From: Hydrogenophaga crocea | GTDB lineage: Bacteria; Pseudomonadota; Gammaproteobacteria; Burkholderiales; Burkholderiaceae_C | Reading direction: 5' to 3' | Assembly (NCBI RefSeq): GCF_011388215.1 | Contig: NZ_CP049989.1 | Coordinates: forward strand, 2,914,001-2,978,000 | DNA: 64,000 nt | Shown: in pieces, positions 1 to 9,600 of the stretch | How the letters are laid out: each line of letters starts with the position of its first letter | How positions within the stretch are numbered: position 1 is the stretch's first letter | Notes under the pieces: generated by a model | What the model was told of the DNA's origin: nothing | What the model saw: the letters and a program-made list of their open reading frames with translations, nothing else | The model's database searches: none | Position numbers and translations under genes: made by a program

Positions 1-114
1 CAGTCATTTCTCTTGCACGCCCATAGTCTTGCGGTCGCACCCTGTTCTTCCGGTCCCTAGAAAGCGGGAGGACACCTGTGAGGTGCTCAATAACCCAACC
101 TTGGAGCAAGCAAT

Positions 115-1149
115 ATGAAAAGGACTTTACTGGCGCTCGCGGCGCTGGCGTCTATTTCCACCCTGGCCAGCGCCCAGTCGTCCGTGACGCTTTTCGGCGT
201 CGTAGACGCGTCGGTCCGCTCGGTGAAGAACGGTTCGGCCGGTTCTGAAACCCAAATGGCATCTGGCGACAACACGACCAGCCGTTGGGGTATGCGAGGC
301 GTCGAAGACCTCGGCGGTGGTCTGCGTGCGAGCTTCCACCTCGAGTCGCAGCTCAACGTGGACAGCGGCACGGCTGACGCTGCCAAGTACTTTGGCCGTC
401 GCTCGACAGTGAGCCTGAGCGGTGGCTTCGGCGAAGTCCGGCTTGGTCGCGACTACACGCCCACCTTCACCAACGGTCTGGGTGACGAATTTGGCATCGT
501 GGGCATTGGCTCGCGTGGCATCTTCCTGTATGGCGGCGGCTCCAACCTCGGCAGCGCTGCCACCACGCTGGTGCGTGCCGACAATGCGGTGAGCTACTTC
601 CTGCCGACGATGGGTGGTGTCTACGGCCAGGTGCAGATTTCGGCCGGTGAAGGCGTGGTGGGCAACCGCTACACGGGTGGCTTGCTTGGCTACAAGAACC
701 AAGCCTTGGATGCGGGCATTGCCTACGGCATTACCGACGTCGGTACGCCCTCTGACTTCAAGCACTACAACGTCAAGTTCAACTACAACTTCGGCTTTGC
801 TACGTTGCATACCCTGTACGACGTGAAGACCTGGGGTGCGCGCAAGACGCAAGACATCTCGATTGGCGCGAGCATCCCTGTGGCCACTGGCACGATTCGC
901 GCCGGCTACACGCGTGCCAACCGCTCGGGTGGCCCCCTGGGTTCTGGCTATGCGGATGGAGACGACAGCACCCGCCTGGCAATTGGCTACGTGCACGACC
1001 TGTCCAAGCGGACCGCGGTCTACACGACGCTCAGCCGCATCACCAACAAGGGCGCGGCGCGTAGCTCCGTTCTGGGCTCCGCGCCGGCGGGCATGCTGGG
1101 TGGCGAGAACTCGTCGGGTTACCAGGTTGGCCTGCGCCACATCTTCTAA
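115..1149 (+). CDS. Gram-negative trimeric porin
   Basis: A 344-residue outer-membrane general porin that should form a 16-stranded beta barrel for passive diffusion of small solutes. The first 20 or so residues are a signal peptide (MKRTLLALAALASISTLASA), followed at once by SSVTLFGVVDASV, the typical first strand of burkholderial porins. The protein ends in GYQVGLRHIF, a C-terminal aromatic residue as used by the BAM machinery. Glycine and aromatic residues alternate throughout, as in beta strands. Length is normal for the family. A GGAG site lies 8 bases before the ATG, and a strong terminator follows at 1202. It is separate from the metal genes downstream; substrate preference cannot be read from sequence. 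Confidence 0.93.
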   Translation: MKRTLLALAALASISTLASAQSSVTLFGVVDASVRSVKNGSAGSETQMASGDNTTSRWGMRGVEDLGGGLRASFHLESQLNVDSGTADAAKYFGRRSTVSLSGGFGEVRLGRDYTPTFTNGLGDEFGIVGIGSRGIFLYGGGSNLGSAATTLVRADNAVSYFLPTMGGVYGQVQISAGEGVVGNRYTGGLLGYKNQALDAGIAYGITDVGTPSDFKHYNVKFNYNFGFATLHTLYDVKTWGARKTQDISIGASIPVATGTIRAGYTRANRSGGPLGSGYADGDDSTRLAIGYVHDLSKRTAVYTTLSRITNKGAARSSVLGSAPAGMLGGENSSGYQVGLRHIF

Positions 1150-1201
1150 GTTGCATGGGCCCCATGAGCGGGGACCCTGACTAGCTCTTGCCGCTGGTCT
1201 T

Positions 1202-1244
1202 GTTCACGCGGGTTGCCTTCGAGCAGCCCGCGTGAACGTTTTTT
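1202..1244 (+). terminator. Rho-independent terminator after the porin
   Basis: Perfect 11-bp stem GTTCACGCGGG (1202-1212) pairing with 1227-1237, a 14-base loop, then a run of six T. It isolates the porin from the two-component genes that follow. Confidence 0.9.
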
Positions 1245-1308
1245 GGCCTGCTGGAGTCTCTTTTTGGGGCCCGTGGTATACCGTGGGCCGGCGACAGAAC
1301 AGGCGCTC

Positions 1309-1995
1309 ATGAAACTGCTGGTTATCGAGGATGAAGTGAAGCTTGCGGAGTACATCCGCAGGGGCTTGCAGGAGGAAGGCTACGTGGTAGACCTTGCTCA
1401 CAACGGAATCGACGGGTTGCACCTGGCGATGGAGTCGGACTACGACTTAATAGTCCTGGACGGAATGCTTCCAGGCATCGACGGGCTAGGACTACTGGCT
1501 GCACTACGCCAGAGCAAGCGAACCCCGGTCGTCATGTTGACTGCTCGAGTCAAAGTCGAAGACCGGGTTCGAGGTCTTCAGAGTGGCGCGGATGACTACC
1601 TCGTCAAGCCGTTTGCTTTCTCAGAGCTTGCCGCTCGTATCCAGGCGCTTCTTCGACGAACAAAAGGCCCCAGCGAACCTGAGCCAGTCCGTCTTCTCCA
1701 GGTCCACGACCTAGAGCTCGACCTGATTGGCCGAAAGGCGACTCGTTGCGGTCAAAAACTGCAGCTCACCGTCCAGGAGTTCGGGCTTTTGTCCCTGCTA
1801 ATGCGCCATGAAGGTCAAGTTTTGTCGCGCACCGAGATTGCGGCCCAGGTCTGGGACATGAATTTCGACAGCAACACGAACGTAATAGACGCTGCGGTTC
1901 GGCGCTTGAGGTCCAAGGTCGACGAGCCCTTTCATCGTCCTCTGATACACACGGTGCGCGGTATGGGCTACGTGCTCGAGGCGCGGGATGAATGA
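1309..1995 (+). CDS. czcR: OmpR-family heavy-metal response regulator (CzcR/CopR-like)
   Basis: A 228-residue DNA-binding response regulator. The receiver domain occupies about residues 1-115, with acidic residues in VIEDE near the N terminus, phospho-acceptor Asp51 in LIVLDGMLPG, and the conserved Lys in DYLVKPFAFSEL. The C-terminal winged helix (about 130-225) has the typical HTVRGMGYVLE ending. The ATG at 1309 is preferred over the upstream in-frame codon at 1213 because MKLLVIEDE is the normal family start and the upstream extension overlaps the porin terminator. It overlaps the histidine kinase by 4 bases (ATGA), indicating translational coupling. By context it should activate czcE and czcCBA in response to divalent cations. 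The czcR symbol is by family and context; copR or cusR are alternatives. Confidence 0.88.
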   Translation: MKLLVIEDEVKLAEYIRRGLQEEGYVVDLAHNGIDGLHLAMESDYDLIVLDGMLPGIDGLGLLAALRQSKRTPVVMLTARVKVEDRVRGLQSGADDYLVKPFAFSELAARIQALLRRTKGPSEPEPVRLLQVHDLELDLIGRKATRCGQKLQLTVQEFGLLSLLMRHEGQVLSRTEIAAQVWDMNFDSNTNVIDAAVRRLRSKVDEPFHRPLIHTVRGMGYVLEARDE

Positions 1996-3335
1996 ACTCC
2001 CGCGTTCCAAAGACTCTCGGTAGCAGGCTCTCTCTTTGGCTAGCCCTGCAGAGCTTTTTCGGATTGCTTGCGGTTTGCATTGCCATCTACGCGGCCACCT
2101 TCTATGCGTTCAGGAGCCACCAGCTGGAAGAACTGGCTCATAAGAAGGGCCTCCTTGAACACTTCGCGTCAGAGGCGCTGAGCACCGGCGACGAGAAGAT
2201 GTTGGGGCACAAGTTGAGGGACTTCAAGGTCGGACATTCTGAGTTCGGTCTCAGGGTTCTTCGTGCCGAGGGAACCGTGTTCTTCGAAGACGTTGTTCCG
2301 AGCGCCACCTCTCAGCGCAGACTCATCGAGTTCGAACTAGCTTCCCCAGTCGCCGGCCACAGACCTTTTCAGGTCACGTTGTCGCAGGACATTCGAAAAG
2401 ACCAATCTCTCCTAGAGCGCATCGCCGCGGCTCTGGTGTTCGCCGCTCTGGGTGGCACATTGCTGGTCTCTTGTGGTGGCTACCTGCTTGTCTGGTTGGG
2501 ACTTCGGCCCCTGCGAGAGCTGTCGACGCAGGTTCAAGGCTTGGCTGCGGACTCGTTGCATCGTCGCCTGGACGGCTCAAACCAGCCGGGTGAGCTGGCG
2601 CCTCTTGTCGCGCAGTTCAATGACCTTCTTGCCCGTCTTGACGCCTCTTACGAGCACCTCGAAGGATTTAATGCTGACGTCGCCCACGAACTGATGACGC
2701 CGCTCGCGACGTTGACAAGCGGTGCCGAGCTGGCTCTTTCCTCAGCAAAGAGCGTGGAGGAGCTGCGCGATACCCTCGGCTCGAGTCTGGAGGACCTGCA
2801 GCGCATAACCGGCATCGTGCAGGACATGTTGTTCCTTTCCCAGGCGGACCGAGGCGCGGTTGCGCGACGGGTTCATACACCCAGTTTGGCGGCTGTGGTC
2901 AAGCAGGTGGCTGACTACCACGAGGCCGCCCTAGAAGACGCGGGGCTCAGCCTTGTCGTGGTCGGCGATGCAGTCGGCGAATTCGATGTCTCATTGCTGC
3001 AGAGGGCGCTCTCCAACCTGATTGGCAACGCGTCCAGGTACGCCAGCTCCGGCTCCGAAGTCCGCGTTCTCATCAACTCGTCCTCGCCGAATGAGGTCTC
3101 CATCCAAGTTGAGAACCGTGGCAGCACCATCGAACCAGCAGCGCTTCCCCGCCTCTTTGACCGCTTTTTTCGTGCGGACATGGCGAGGAGCAACGCAAAT
3201 CGCAACCACGGGCTCGGTCTTGCGATTGTGGCGGCCATCGCCCGAATGCACGGTGGTCGGCCGATAGCGTCCTCCTCAGAAGGTGTGACGAAAGTGGGAT
3301 TGGTTCTCGGGAGCTCCAAGACATCGGAGTCCTGA
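1992..3335 (+). CDS. czcS: Heavy-metal sensor histidine kinase (CzcS-like)
   Basis: A 447-residue inner-membrane sensor kinase. A first membrane helix lies near residues 15-37, a periplasmic sensing loop follows, and a second helix lies near 155-175. A HAMP region leads to the HisKA domain with phospho-acceptor His232 in DVAHELMTPLATL. The HATPase domain shows an N box (LIGNASRYASSGS), a G1-like DRFFRAD stretch and a G2 box NHGLGLAIVAAIARMHGG. The start codon overlaps the regulator stop as ATGA. It most likely senses periplasmic zinc, cadmium, cobalt or copper; the metal is not readable from sequence. The H-box has Met where many kinases have Arg (HELMTPL), which is seen in heavy-metal sensors. 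Confidence 0.87.
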   Translation: MNSRVPKTLGSRLSLWLALQSFFGLLAVCIAIYAATFYAFRSHQLEELAHKKGLLEHFASEALSTGDEKMLGHKLRDFKVGHSEFGLRVLRAEGTVFFEDVVPSATSQRRLIEFELASPVAGHRPFQVTLSQDIRKDQSLLERIAAALVFAALGGTLLVSCGGYLLVWLGLRPLRELSTQVQGLAADSLHRRLDGSNQPGELAPLVAQFNDLLARLDASYEHLEGFNADVAHELMTPLATLTSGAELALSSAKSVEELRDTLGSSLEDLQRITGIVQDMLFLSQADRGAVARRVHTPSLAAVVKQVADYHEAALEDAGLSLVVVGDAVGEFDVSLLQRALSNLIGNASRYASSGSEVRVLINSSSPNEVSIQVENRGSTIEPAALPRLFDRFFRADMARSNANRNHGLGLAIVAAIARMHGGRPIASSSEGVTKVGLVLGSSKTSES

Positions 3336-3512
3336 CCTAGCCGCCGGGCAGGCGTGAGAACCGTCTCATGCTTTGAGAGAAGACCAACATGACTGATTTG
3401 TCATTCTCCGGTCTTCAGTCTGTTGAGGTCACTTTTCTAAAGTGCGTGTCAGTGCCGAGAGGCGACCACGGCCTCGGTCTTGAGGCCATCTGACCCACTT
3501 GAGAGGTTTACC

Positions 3513-3857
3513 TTGAACAAGCTCCATACCCTTCGTTTTGCCGCCGTCTCCGTCGCGCTCGCCAGCTCGCTCGCAGGCGTTGCCTCTGCCGAGACCTTCC
3601 GCAACGGTCAGTCCATTTACGGCCAACCTGGCGGCGAAGCAGCCCAGGCCCGCGTGGTGGATGTCACCAACACCAAGTACGCCAACATCACCTACGGCGA
3701 AACCGTTGTCTTCCAAGGCGCGGGAGGACAGAAGTTCGCCTGGACCTTCAACGGACTGGATGCCCGCTCCTGGGAACTCGCAAAGTTCGCCCCTGCAAGC
3801 CTGGCCGGCGAGGGGTATCGGGTTTACGTGAGTAAGAACCCCCTCTATCGCCGTTGA
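3513..3857 (+). CDS. czcE: CzcE-like periplasmic metal-binding protein
   Basis: A small exported protein of 114 residues if translation starts at the TTG at 3513. A GAGAGG site at 3501-3506 sits 6 bases before that codon, and the sequence then begins NKLHTLRFAAVSVALASSL, a clear signal peptide ending ASA. An in-frame ATG at 3480 has no such site. The mature part resembles CzcE: a compact beta domain with ITYGETVVFQGAGGQKFAWTF. CzcE proteins bind metal in the periplasm and modulate czc induction. The gene lies between the regulatory pair and czcCBA, and its own terminator at 3886 suggests separate, abundant expression. Confidence 0.75.
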   Translation: MNKLHTLRFAAVSVALASSLAGVASAETFRNGQSIYGQPGGEAAQARVVDVTNTKYANITYGETVVFQGAGGQKFAWTFNGLDARSWELAKFAPASLAGEGYRVYVSKNPLYRR

Positions 3858-3885
3858 TTCGGCTCCTCACTGACTGAATGAGTTG

Positions 3886-3917
3886 GCCGGACGCTCCTTC
3901 AAGGAGGTCCGGCTTTT
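3886..3917 (+). terminator. Rho-independent terminator after czcE
   Basis: GCCGGA at 3886-3891 pairs with TCCGGC at 3908-3913, with an inner CTCCTT/AAGGAG pairing, followed by TTTT. It separates czcE from czcC. Confidence 0.8.
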
Positions 3918-3977
3918 GGCCGCTCGACGCATCAAGCAAGTCGAGCCACTGGTTCGCCAGGTCAATGGGAGATTTAA

Positions 3978-5294
3978 ATGCCCGGTAAGTTGGTGCCTCT
4001 AGCCCTTGTGCTGGCGGCGGGGGTGATTTCATCTGCGCAAGCGCAGACGGCGGAGGCAAGTACCTTCATTCCCCCATCTAGGGAGTTAAGCGGCCTTGCA
4101 GGTGGACCCGACAATCGACTGGTTACGCGTTCGGCGGACTCGCTTCCTCTCACGCTAGGCGCTGCTTGGAGCCTGGCACAGAACAACAATCCGGCCATCT
4201 CGGCTGCGATGCGCGAAGTGGAAGCTGCTCAGGGCGCTTTGACGCAGGCGGGAGTGTTTCAAAACCCCTCCCTGGATGTTGAGGTTGAGGACCTGCGTTC
4301 TGGGAATCGAACCACCACTGTCACCCTGAGCCAACCCATTGAACTGGGTGGCAAGCGAGCAGCGCGCATCGCCGCGGCCGAACGAGCGCTTGACGCAGCG
4401 CGTGTGCAGCGAGATATGAAGGCCGCACAACTGCAGTCGGAGGTGACAGCCGCATACTTGGCAACTCTCTTGTCTCAGGAGCGGGTGCGTCTGGCGCAAG
4501 AGTCGCTGGGTATTGCGCAGACAGGCAGCGCGGCGGCTTCGAAGCGGGTTCAAGCGGGGAAGGTATCCCCTTTGGAAGAGACGCGGTCTAAGGTAGCGGA
4601 GGCCAATGTTCGTCTGGAACTAGCGCAGGCGCAGGGCGAGCTATCCGCCCAGTTGCAAGAACTGCGCGCGCTCCTTGCCGGCGGACCGAGCTTTCAGGCG
4701 CTTGACGGCAACGCGCTGCAGTTGCCGTCGCTACCCCCCATCGAGGAGTTGCAGGCGCGAGTGGAGAGTTCGCCAACGATGCGGTTGGCCAGATTGGAGA
4801 CAGCACGCCTGCGAGCTTTGGCCGACCTGGAGCAAGCGAAACGAACGCCAGACATCTCCGTGAGCCTAGGCATGCAACGCGCCCAGCAAGACGGGCGCTC
4901 GCTGGCCATCGTAGGTGTTTCCATCCCACTTCCTGTGTTCGACTCGAACCGCGGCAACCTTGTCGAGGCGCTTCGTCGCCGAGACAAGTCGGAAGACGAG
5001 GCTCGTGCGCTCGAGCTTCGGCTCCGCGCTGACCTTGCCATTGCTCGACAACGACTCTCCATCGCCTCAGAGGAAGTGATGGCCGTTCGGTCAGAAATCC
5101 TTCCAGCGGCCGAGTTGGCATTCAGCTCCGCTACTCAAGGCTTCGAGCTTGGAAAGTTCGAGTTCTTGGATGTGCTCGATGCGCAGCGCACGCTGCTCCA
5201 AGCCAGAGCTCAGTACCTGCGTTCAATGGGCGAATCACATCGAGCGGTGGCAGATGTCGCACGCCTGCTCGGAACCAACACTTCTCAACCTTGA
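3978..5294 (+). CDS. czcC: CzcC outer-membrane efflux channel
   Basis: A 438-residue TolC-family outer-membrane factor, the exit duct of the tripartite metal exporter. The signal peptide ends in SSAQAQ near residue 23. The long alpha-helical repeats rich in Ala, Glu and Arg, such as LGAAWSLAQNNNPAISAA and the matching second half (RLARLETARLRALADLEQA), are the two OEP repeats. A GGGAG site at 3967 precedes the ATG. The next gene, czcB, starts 7 bases after the stop, so both are in one operon. Length is close to other CzcC proteins. Its role is to carry divalent cations from CzcA/CzcB across the outer membrane. Confidence 0.9.
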   Translation: MPGKLVPLALVLAAGVISSAQAQTAEASTFIPPSRELSGLAGGPDNRLVTRSADSLPLTLGAAWSLAQNNNPAISAAMREVEAAQGALTQAGVFQNPSLDVEVEDLRSGNRTTTVTLSQPIELGGKRAARIAAAERALDAARVQRDMKAAQLQSEVTAAYLATLLSQERVRLAQESLGIAQTGSAAASKRVQAGKVSPLEETRSKVAEANVRLELAQAQGELSAQLQELRALLAGGPSFQALDGNALQLPSLPPIEELQARVESSPTMRLARLETARLRALADLEQAKRTPDISVSLGMQRAQQDGRSLAIVGVSIPLPVFDSNRGNLVEALRRRDKSEDEARALELRLRADLAIARQRLSIASEEVMAVRSEILPAAELAFSSATQGFELGKFEFLDVLDAQRTLLQARAQYLRSMGESHRAVADVARLLGTNTSQP

Positions 5295-5301
5295 ATCTGC
5301 C

Positions 5302-6609
5302 ATGGACACGCCTGAATCCTCCGGCTCGAAACTGAGCCGAAAGCACCTAGTCATCATTGTTGTGGTTCTGCTCCTTGGGGCTGTAGGCGCGGCGTTCATC
5401 CTTCGAGGGGGTGGTAGCCACGCAGAAGGCGATGGTCATGGTCACGGGCAAGAAAGCTCGAAGGCTGTGGAAGCCGAAGGCGATGGACATGGTCATGAAG
5501 AAACGCCCAAGGGAGATGCGAAGCCAGAATCAGACTCTGCATCCAAAGAGGGTGCGGAGGGCGGCGGGCACGATGATGAGAAGGTGGCGCTGACGGATGC
5601 GCAAATCGCAGCTGCGAACATCGAAGTGAAGGACAGCTCTTCTGCGGTCATCAGAACGTCATTGCAGCTTCCGGGAGAAATCCGCTTCAACGAAGACCGA
5701 ACCGCGCACATTGTTCCGCGGGCTGCTGGGGTCGTCGAGCGCGTCAGCGCCAACCTTGGTCAGAGGGTCTCCAAGGGGCAGGTTCTTGCGGTCATCTCCA
5801 GTAGCGCGGTCTCTGAAGTTCGCTCAGAGCTCCAGGCCGCTCAACGCAGGCGCGAACTCGCCCAGGCTACTTACGAGCGCGAGCGTACGTTGTGGGAGCA
5901 GAAGATTTCTCCCGAGCAAGACGTTCTGCAGGCGCGGCAAGCCCTGCGCGAAGCGGAAATTGCGCAGGCGAACGCATCTCAGAAGCTGAAGACCCTCGGC
6001 GCGTCGGCGAACGCCAGCGCCTTGGGAACAGTCGAGCTACGCGCACCGTTTGACGCGGTGGTCGTCGAGAAGCACATCGCAATTGGGGAGGCAGTCGGCG
6101 AAGACACCAACGTGTTCACGTTGTCGGACCTGTCCACTGTGTGGGCGGAGATGAGTGTTGGCGCCGGTGACCTATCCAAGGTACTGGTCGGGGAGCGCGT
6201 TCGAGTCAAGGCAGACGCTGCGGATGTGGTCGCCGAAGGGAAGATTGCTTTCGTGGGCTCTCTCATCGGAGCGCAGACCCGCACCGCTCCCGCTCGCGTA
6301 GAGCTGAGCAACCCCAAAGGAGCGTGGCGCCCCGGCCTCTTTGTCACGGTGGAAGTTCTCACGAACGACAACGATACGGCATCTGCCGTAACGGTCGATT
6401 CGTCGGCGCTTCAAACCGTAGAAGACAAGCTTTCCGTTTTCGTGCGCGTAGATGGTGGATTTCAAGCTCGACCCGTGCGTGTCGGTCGCTCCGATGGACA
6501 GCGAGTCGAGATTCTGGACGGCCTAAAGGCCGGTGAGGCCTACGCGGCGAATGGCAGTTTTGTCGTGAAATCTGAACAGGGCAAGGGCTCTGCAACGCAC
6601 GCCCACTGA
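5302..6609 (+). CDS. czcB: CzcB periplasmic adaptor (membrane fusion protein)
   Basis: A 435-residue adaptor linking the inner-membrane pump to CzcC. The ATG at 5302 starts MDTPESSGSKLSRK, followed by a single N-terminal membrane anchor near residues 16-33. A His, Asp and Glu-rich low-complexity segment (about 36-90, with repeated GDGHGH units) comes before the folded part and probably binds metal. Then come the lipoyl/barrel-sandwich halves (VPRAAGVVERVSANLGQRV), an alpha hairpin and the beta-barrel domain. A longer in-frame ORF from 5149 overlaps czcC and is rejected. The stop lies 13 bases before czcA. Confidence 0.92.
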   Translation: MDTPESSGSKLSRKHLVIIVVVLLLGAVGAAFILRGGGSHAEGDGHGHGQESSKAVEAEGDGHGHEETPKGDAKPESDSASKEGAEGGGHDDEKVALTDAQIAAANIEVKDSSSAVIRTSLQLPGEIRFNEDRTAHIVPRAAGVVERVSANLGQRVSKGQVLAVISSSAVSEVRSELQAAQRRRELAQATYERERTLWEQKISPEQDVLQARQALREAEIAQANASQKLKTLGASANASALGTVELRAPFDAVVVEKHIAIGEAVGEDTNVFTLSDLSTVWAEMSVGAGDLSKVLVGERVRVKADAADVVAEGKIAFVGSLIGAQTRTAPARVELSNPKGAWRPGLFVTVEVLTNDNDTASAVTVDSSALQTVEDKLSVFVRVDGGFQARPVRVGRSDGQRVEILDGLKAGEAYAANGSFVVKSEQGKGSATHAH

Positions 6610-6622
6610 AAGCAGCCCATTC

Positions 6623-9600
6623 ATGTTTGAACGAATCATTCGCTTTGCCATCGAGCAACGGTGGCTGGTCATGCTCGCCGTGCTCGGCATGGTCGGCCTG
6701 GGTGTCTACAACTTTCAGCGTCTCTCCATTGACGCAGTACCGGACATCACGAACGTCCAAGTACAAATCAACACGGCCGCTCCGGGCTACTCCCCCCTGG
6801 AGACCGAGCAGCGCGTGACTTTCCCGATTGAAACGGTCATGGCCGGGCTGCCTGGCCTGCAGCAAACCCGCTCCCTTTCGCGCTACGGTCTATCCCAGGT
6901 CACGGTCATCTTCAAGGACGGAACGGATATCTATTTTGCCCGCCAGTTGGTCAACGAGCGCCTGCAGGGAGCGGTGGGTGCACTGCCGGACGGTATCCGG
7001 CCCAATGTGGGCCCCATATCGACAGGACTGGGTGAAATCTTCCTGTGGACTGTCGAGGCTGAAGATGGTGCCAAGAAGCCCGACGGTACCCCATACACGG
7101 CGACTGACCTAAGGGTCATCCAAGACTGGATTATCAAACCGCAGCTGCGCAACGTTCCTGGCGTCACGGAAATCAACTCAATCGGTGGCCATGAACGTCA
7201 GTTTCAAGTTGCGCCGCTTCCCGAGCGACTGTTGGCCTACGGCCTAACGCTCAACGATGTGGTGCAGGCCCTCGAGCGCAACAATGCCAACGTCGGCGCC
7301 GGGTACATCGAGCGCAGAGGCGAGCAGTACCTCATTCGCGCACCTGGCCAAGCAGGAAGCCTCGACGACCTTCGCAACGTGGTGCTTGCCAACAGCGGGG
7401 GTACCCCCGTTCGCATTCGCGATGTGGCCGAAGTCGAGATTGGTCAAGACCTGAGAACAGGCGCGGCCACGGACAACGGTCGTGAGGTCGTGCTGGGCAC
7501 TGTGTTCATGTTGATTGGCGAAAACAGTCGGACTGTTGCTCAGGCTGTCGCCAAGAAGATGGAGGAAATCAACGGAAATCTTCCGGACGGTGTGCACGCC
7601 ATCACTGTCTACGACCGCACAGTGCTCGTTGATAAGGCGATTGCAACCGTCAAGAAGAACCTCTTTGAAGGCGCGGTGCTGGTCATCGTGGTGTTGTTCC
7701 TCTTCTTAGGCAACATTCGAGCCGCCTTGCTGACAGCGATGGTCATTCCCCTGTCCATGCTATTCACCTTCACCGGCATGGTGAGTCAGAAGGTCAGCGC
7801 GAACCTGATGAGTTTGGGGGCGCTTGACTTCGGCATCATTGTTGATGGGGCGGTGGTCATCGTAGAGAACTGCGTTCGCCGCCTCTCCCACGCACAGGAA
7901 CGACTCGGCCGACCACTTACCCGTACAGAACGCTTTCACGAAGTGTTTTCCGCCTCCCAAGAGGCGCGTCGACCGTTGCTCTACGGGCAGCTCATCATCA
8001 TGGTGGTCTACCTGCCCATCTTTGCGCTTACGGGCGTTGAAGGCAAGATGTTCCATCCGATGGCGCTCACCGTGGTGATTGCGTTGCTCGGTGCCATGAT
8101 TCTGTCCATCACCTTTATCCCTGCCGCCGTCGCCTTGTTCATCGGCAACAAAGTGGGCGAGAAGGAAAACCGGGTCATGGGTTGGGCGCGACGGGCCTAT
8201 CACCCGTTGCTCACACGCGCCATGAACGCCAAGGCCGTCGTGCTTACTGTGGCCGGGGTCGCGGTCGTTCTGTCTGGTTTGCTGGCAACGCGCCTGGGGA
8301 GCGAGTTCATCCCGAACTTGAACGAAGGTGACTTTGCCATTCAGGCGCTTCGCATTCCCGGGACCAGCCTCTCCCAGTCTGTGCAGATGCAGCAACAACT
8401 GGAGCGAACCCTGAAGGCGGAGTTTCCGGAAATTGAGCGAGTGTTCGCTCGCACAGGAACGGCAGAGATTGCATCTGACCCGATGCCCCCGAACATCTCT
8501 GACGCGTATGTCATGCTCAAGCCTGAGAGCCAATGGCCGAGCCCGAAGCGCACACGTCAGCAGTTGGTGGAGGCAGTGCAGCAACGGGTGGCAGAGCTGC
8601 CTGGCAACAACTACGAGTTCTCGCAACCGATTCAACTGCGCTTCAACGAGCTGATTTCGGGGGTCCGTGCTGACGTTGCCGTGAAGGTCTTCGGCGACGA
8701 CATGGATGTTCTCAACAAGACCGCTCAGGAGATTGCGGCCGTACTGGGCTCTATCTCGGGAGCAAGTGAGGTCAACGTTGAGCAGACGACGGGCCTGCCC
8801 GTGTTGTCTATCAATATCGACCGCGACAAAGCGGCTCGCTACGGCGTTAACGTGGGCGACATCCAGGACACCATCGCAACGGCCATTGGCGGGCGCAGCG
8901 CCGGGACCCTCTTCGAGGGTGACCGACGCTTCGATATCATGGTTCGGTTGCCAGAGCGAATGCGCTCCGATTTGGACTCTATCCGCCGCCTGCCGGTGAC
9001 GTTGCCCGCGGCAACTCAGGCAGACGGAAGCTCGCGCGTGTCATTTATCCCGTTGTCGGAGCTAGCCTCTCTCGAAGTCGCACCCGGGCCCAACCAGGTC
9101 AGTCGTGAAGACGGCAAGCGTCGCATCGTTGTCAGCGCAAACGTGCGCGGTCGCGACATGGGCTCTTTTGTGGAAGAGGCCGGAACTGCCTTGCAGGAGA
9201 AGGTGCGCATCCCCCCGGGCTATTGGACGACCTGGGGTGGTCAGTTTGAGAATTTGCAGTCCGCGACGCAGCGACTCCAAATCGTCGTGCCTGTGGCGCT
9301 TCTTCTGGTGTTCACGTTGTTGTTCGCCATGTTTGGCAACGTGCGCGACGGGCTCATTGTGTTCACCGGAATCCCCTTTGCCTTGACTGGAGGCATTCTG
9401 GCGCTTTGGATGCGCGGCATACCCTTGTCCATCTCTGCGGCTGTTGGCTTTATTGCGTTGTCGGGTGTCGCCGTCCTCAACGGCTTGGTGATGATTTCTT
9501 TCATACGCAATCTTCGCGAAGGGGGCGCGACACTGGACCAAGCCATCTTCGAAGGCGCTCTCACGCGGCTCCGCCCAGTACTCATGACCGCGCTCGTGGC

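Noticed and set aside
127..1140. 337-residue open frame opposite the porin
   Set aside because: Mirror frame of a well-supported porin with signal peptide and C-terminal aromatic residue.
5149..5301. Upstream extension of CzcB
   Set aside because: It would overlap czcC and lacks the membrane-anchor start; the ATG at 5302 gives the normal protein.
7760..8635. 291-residue minus-strand frame within czcA
   Set aside because: Antisense to the conserved RND core; composition (Arg/His-rich) is typical of a shadow frame.
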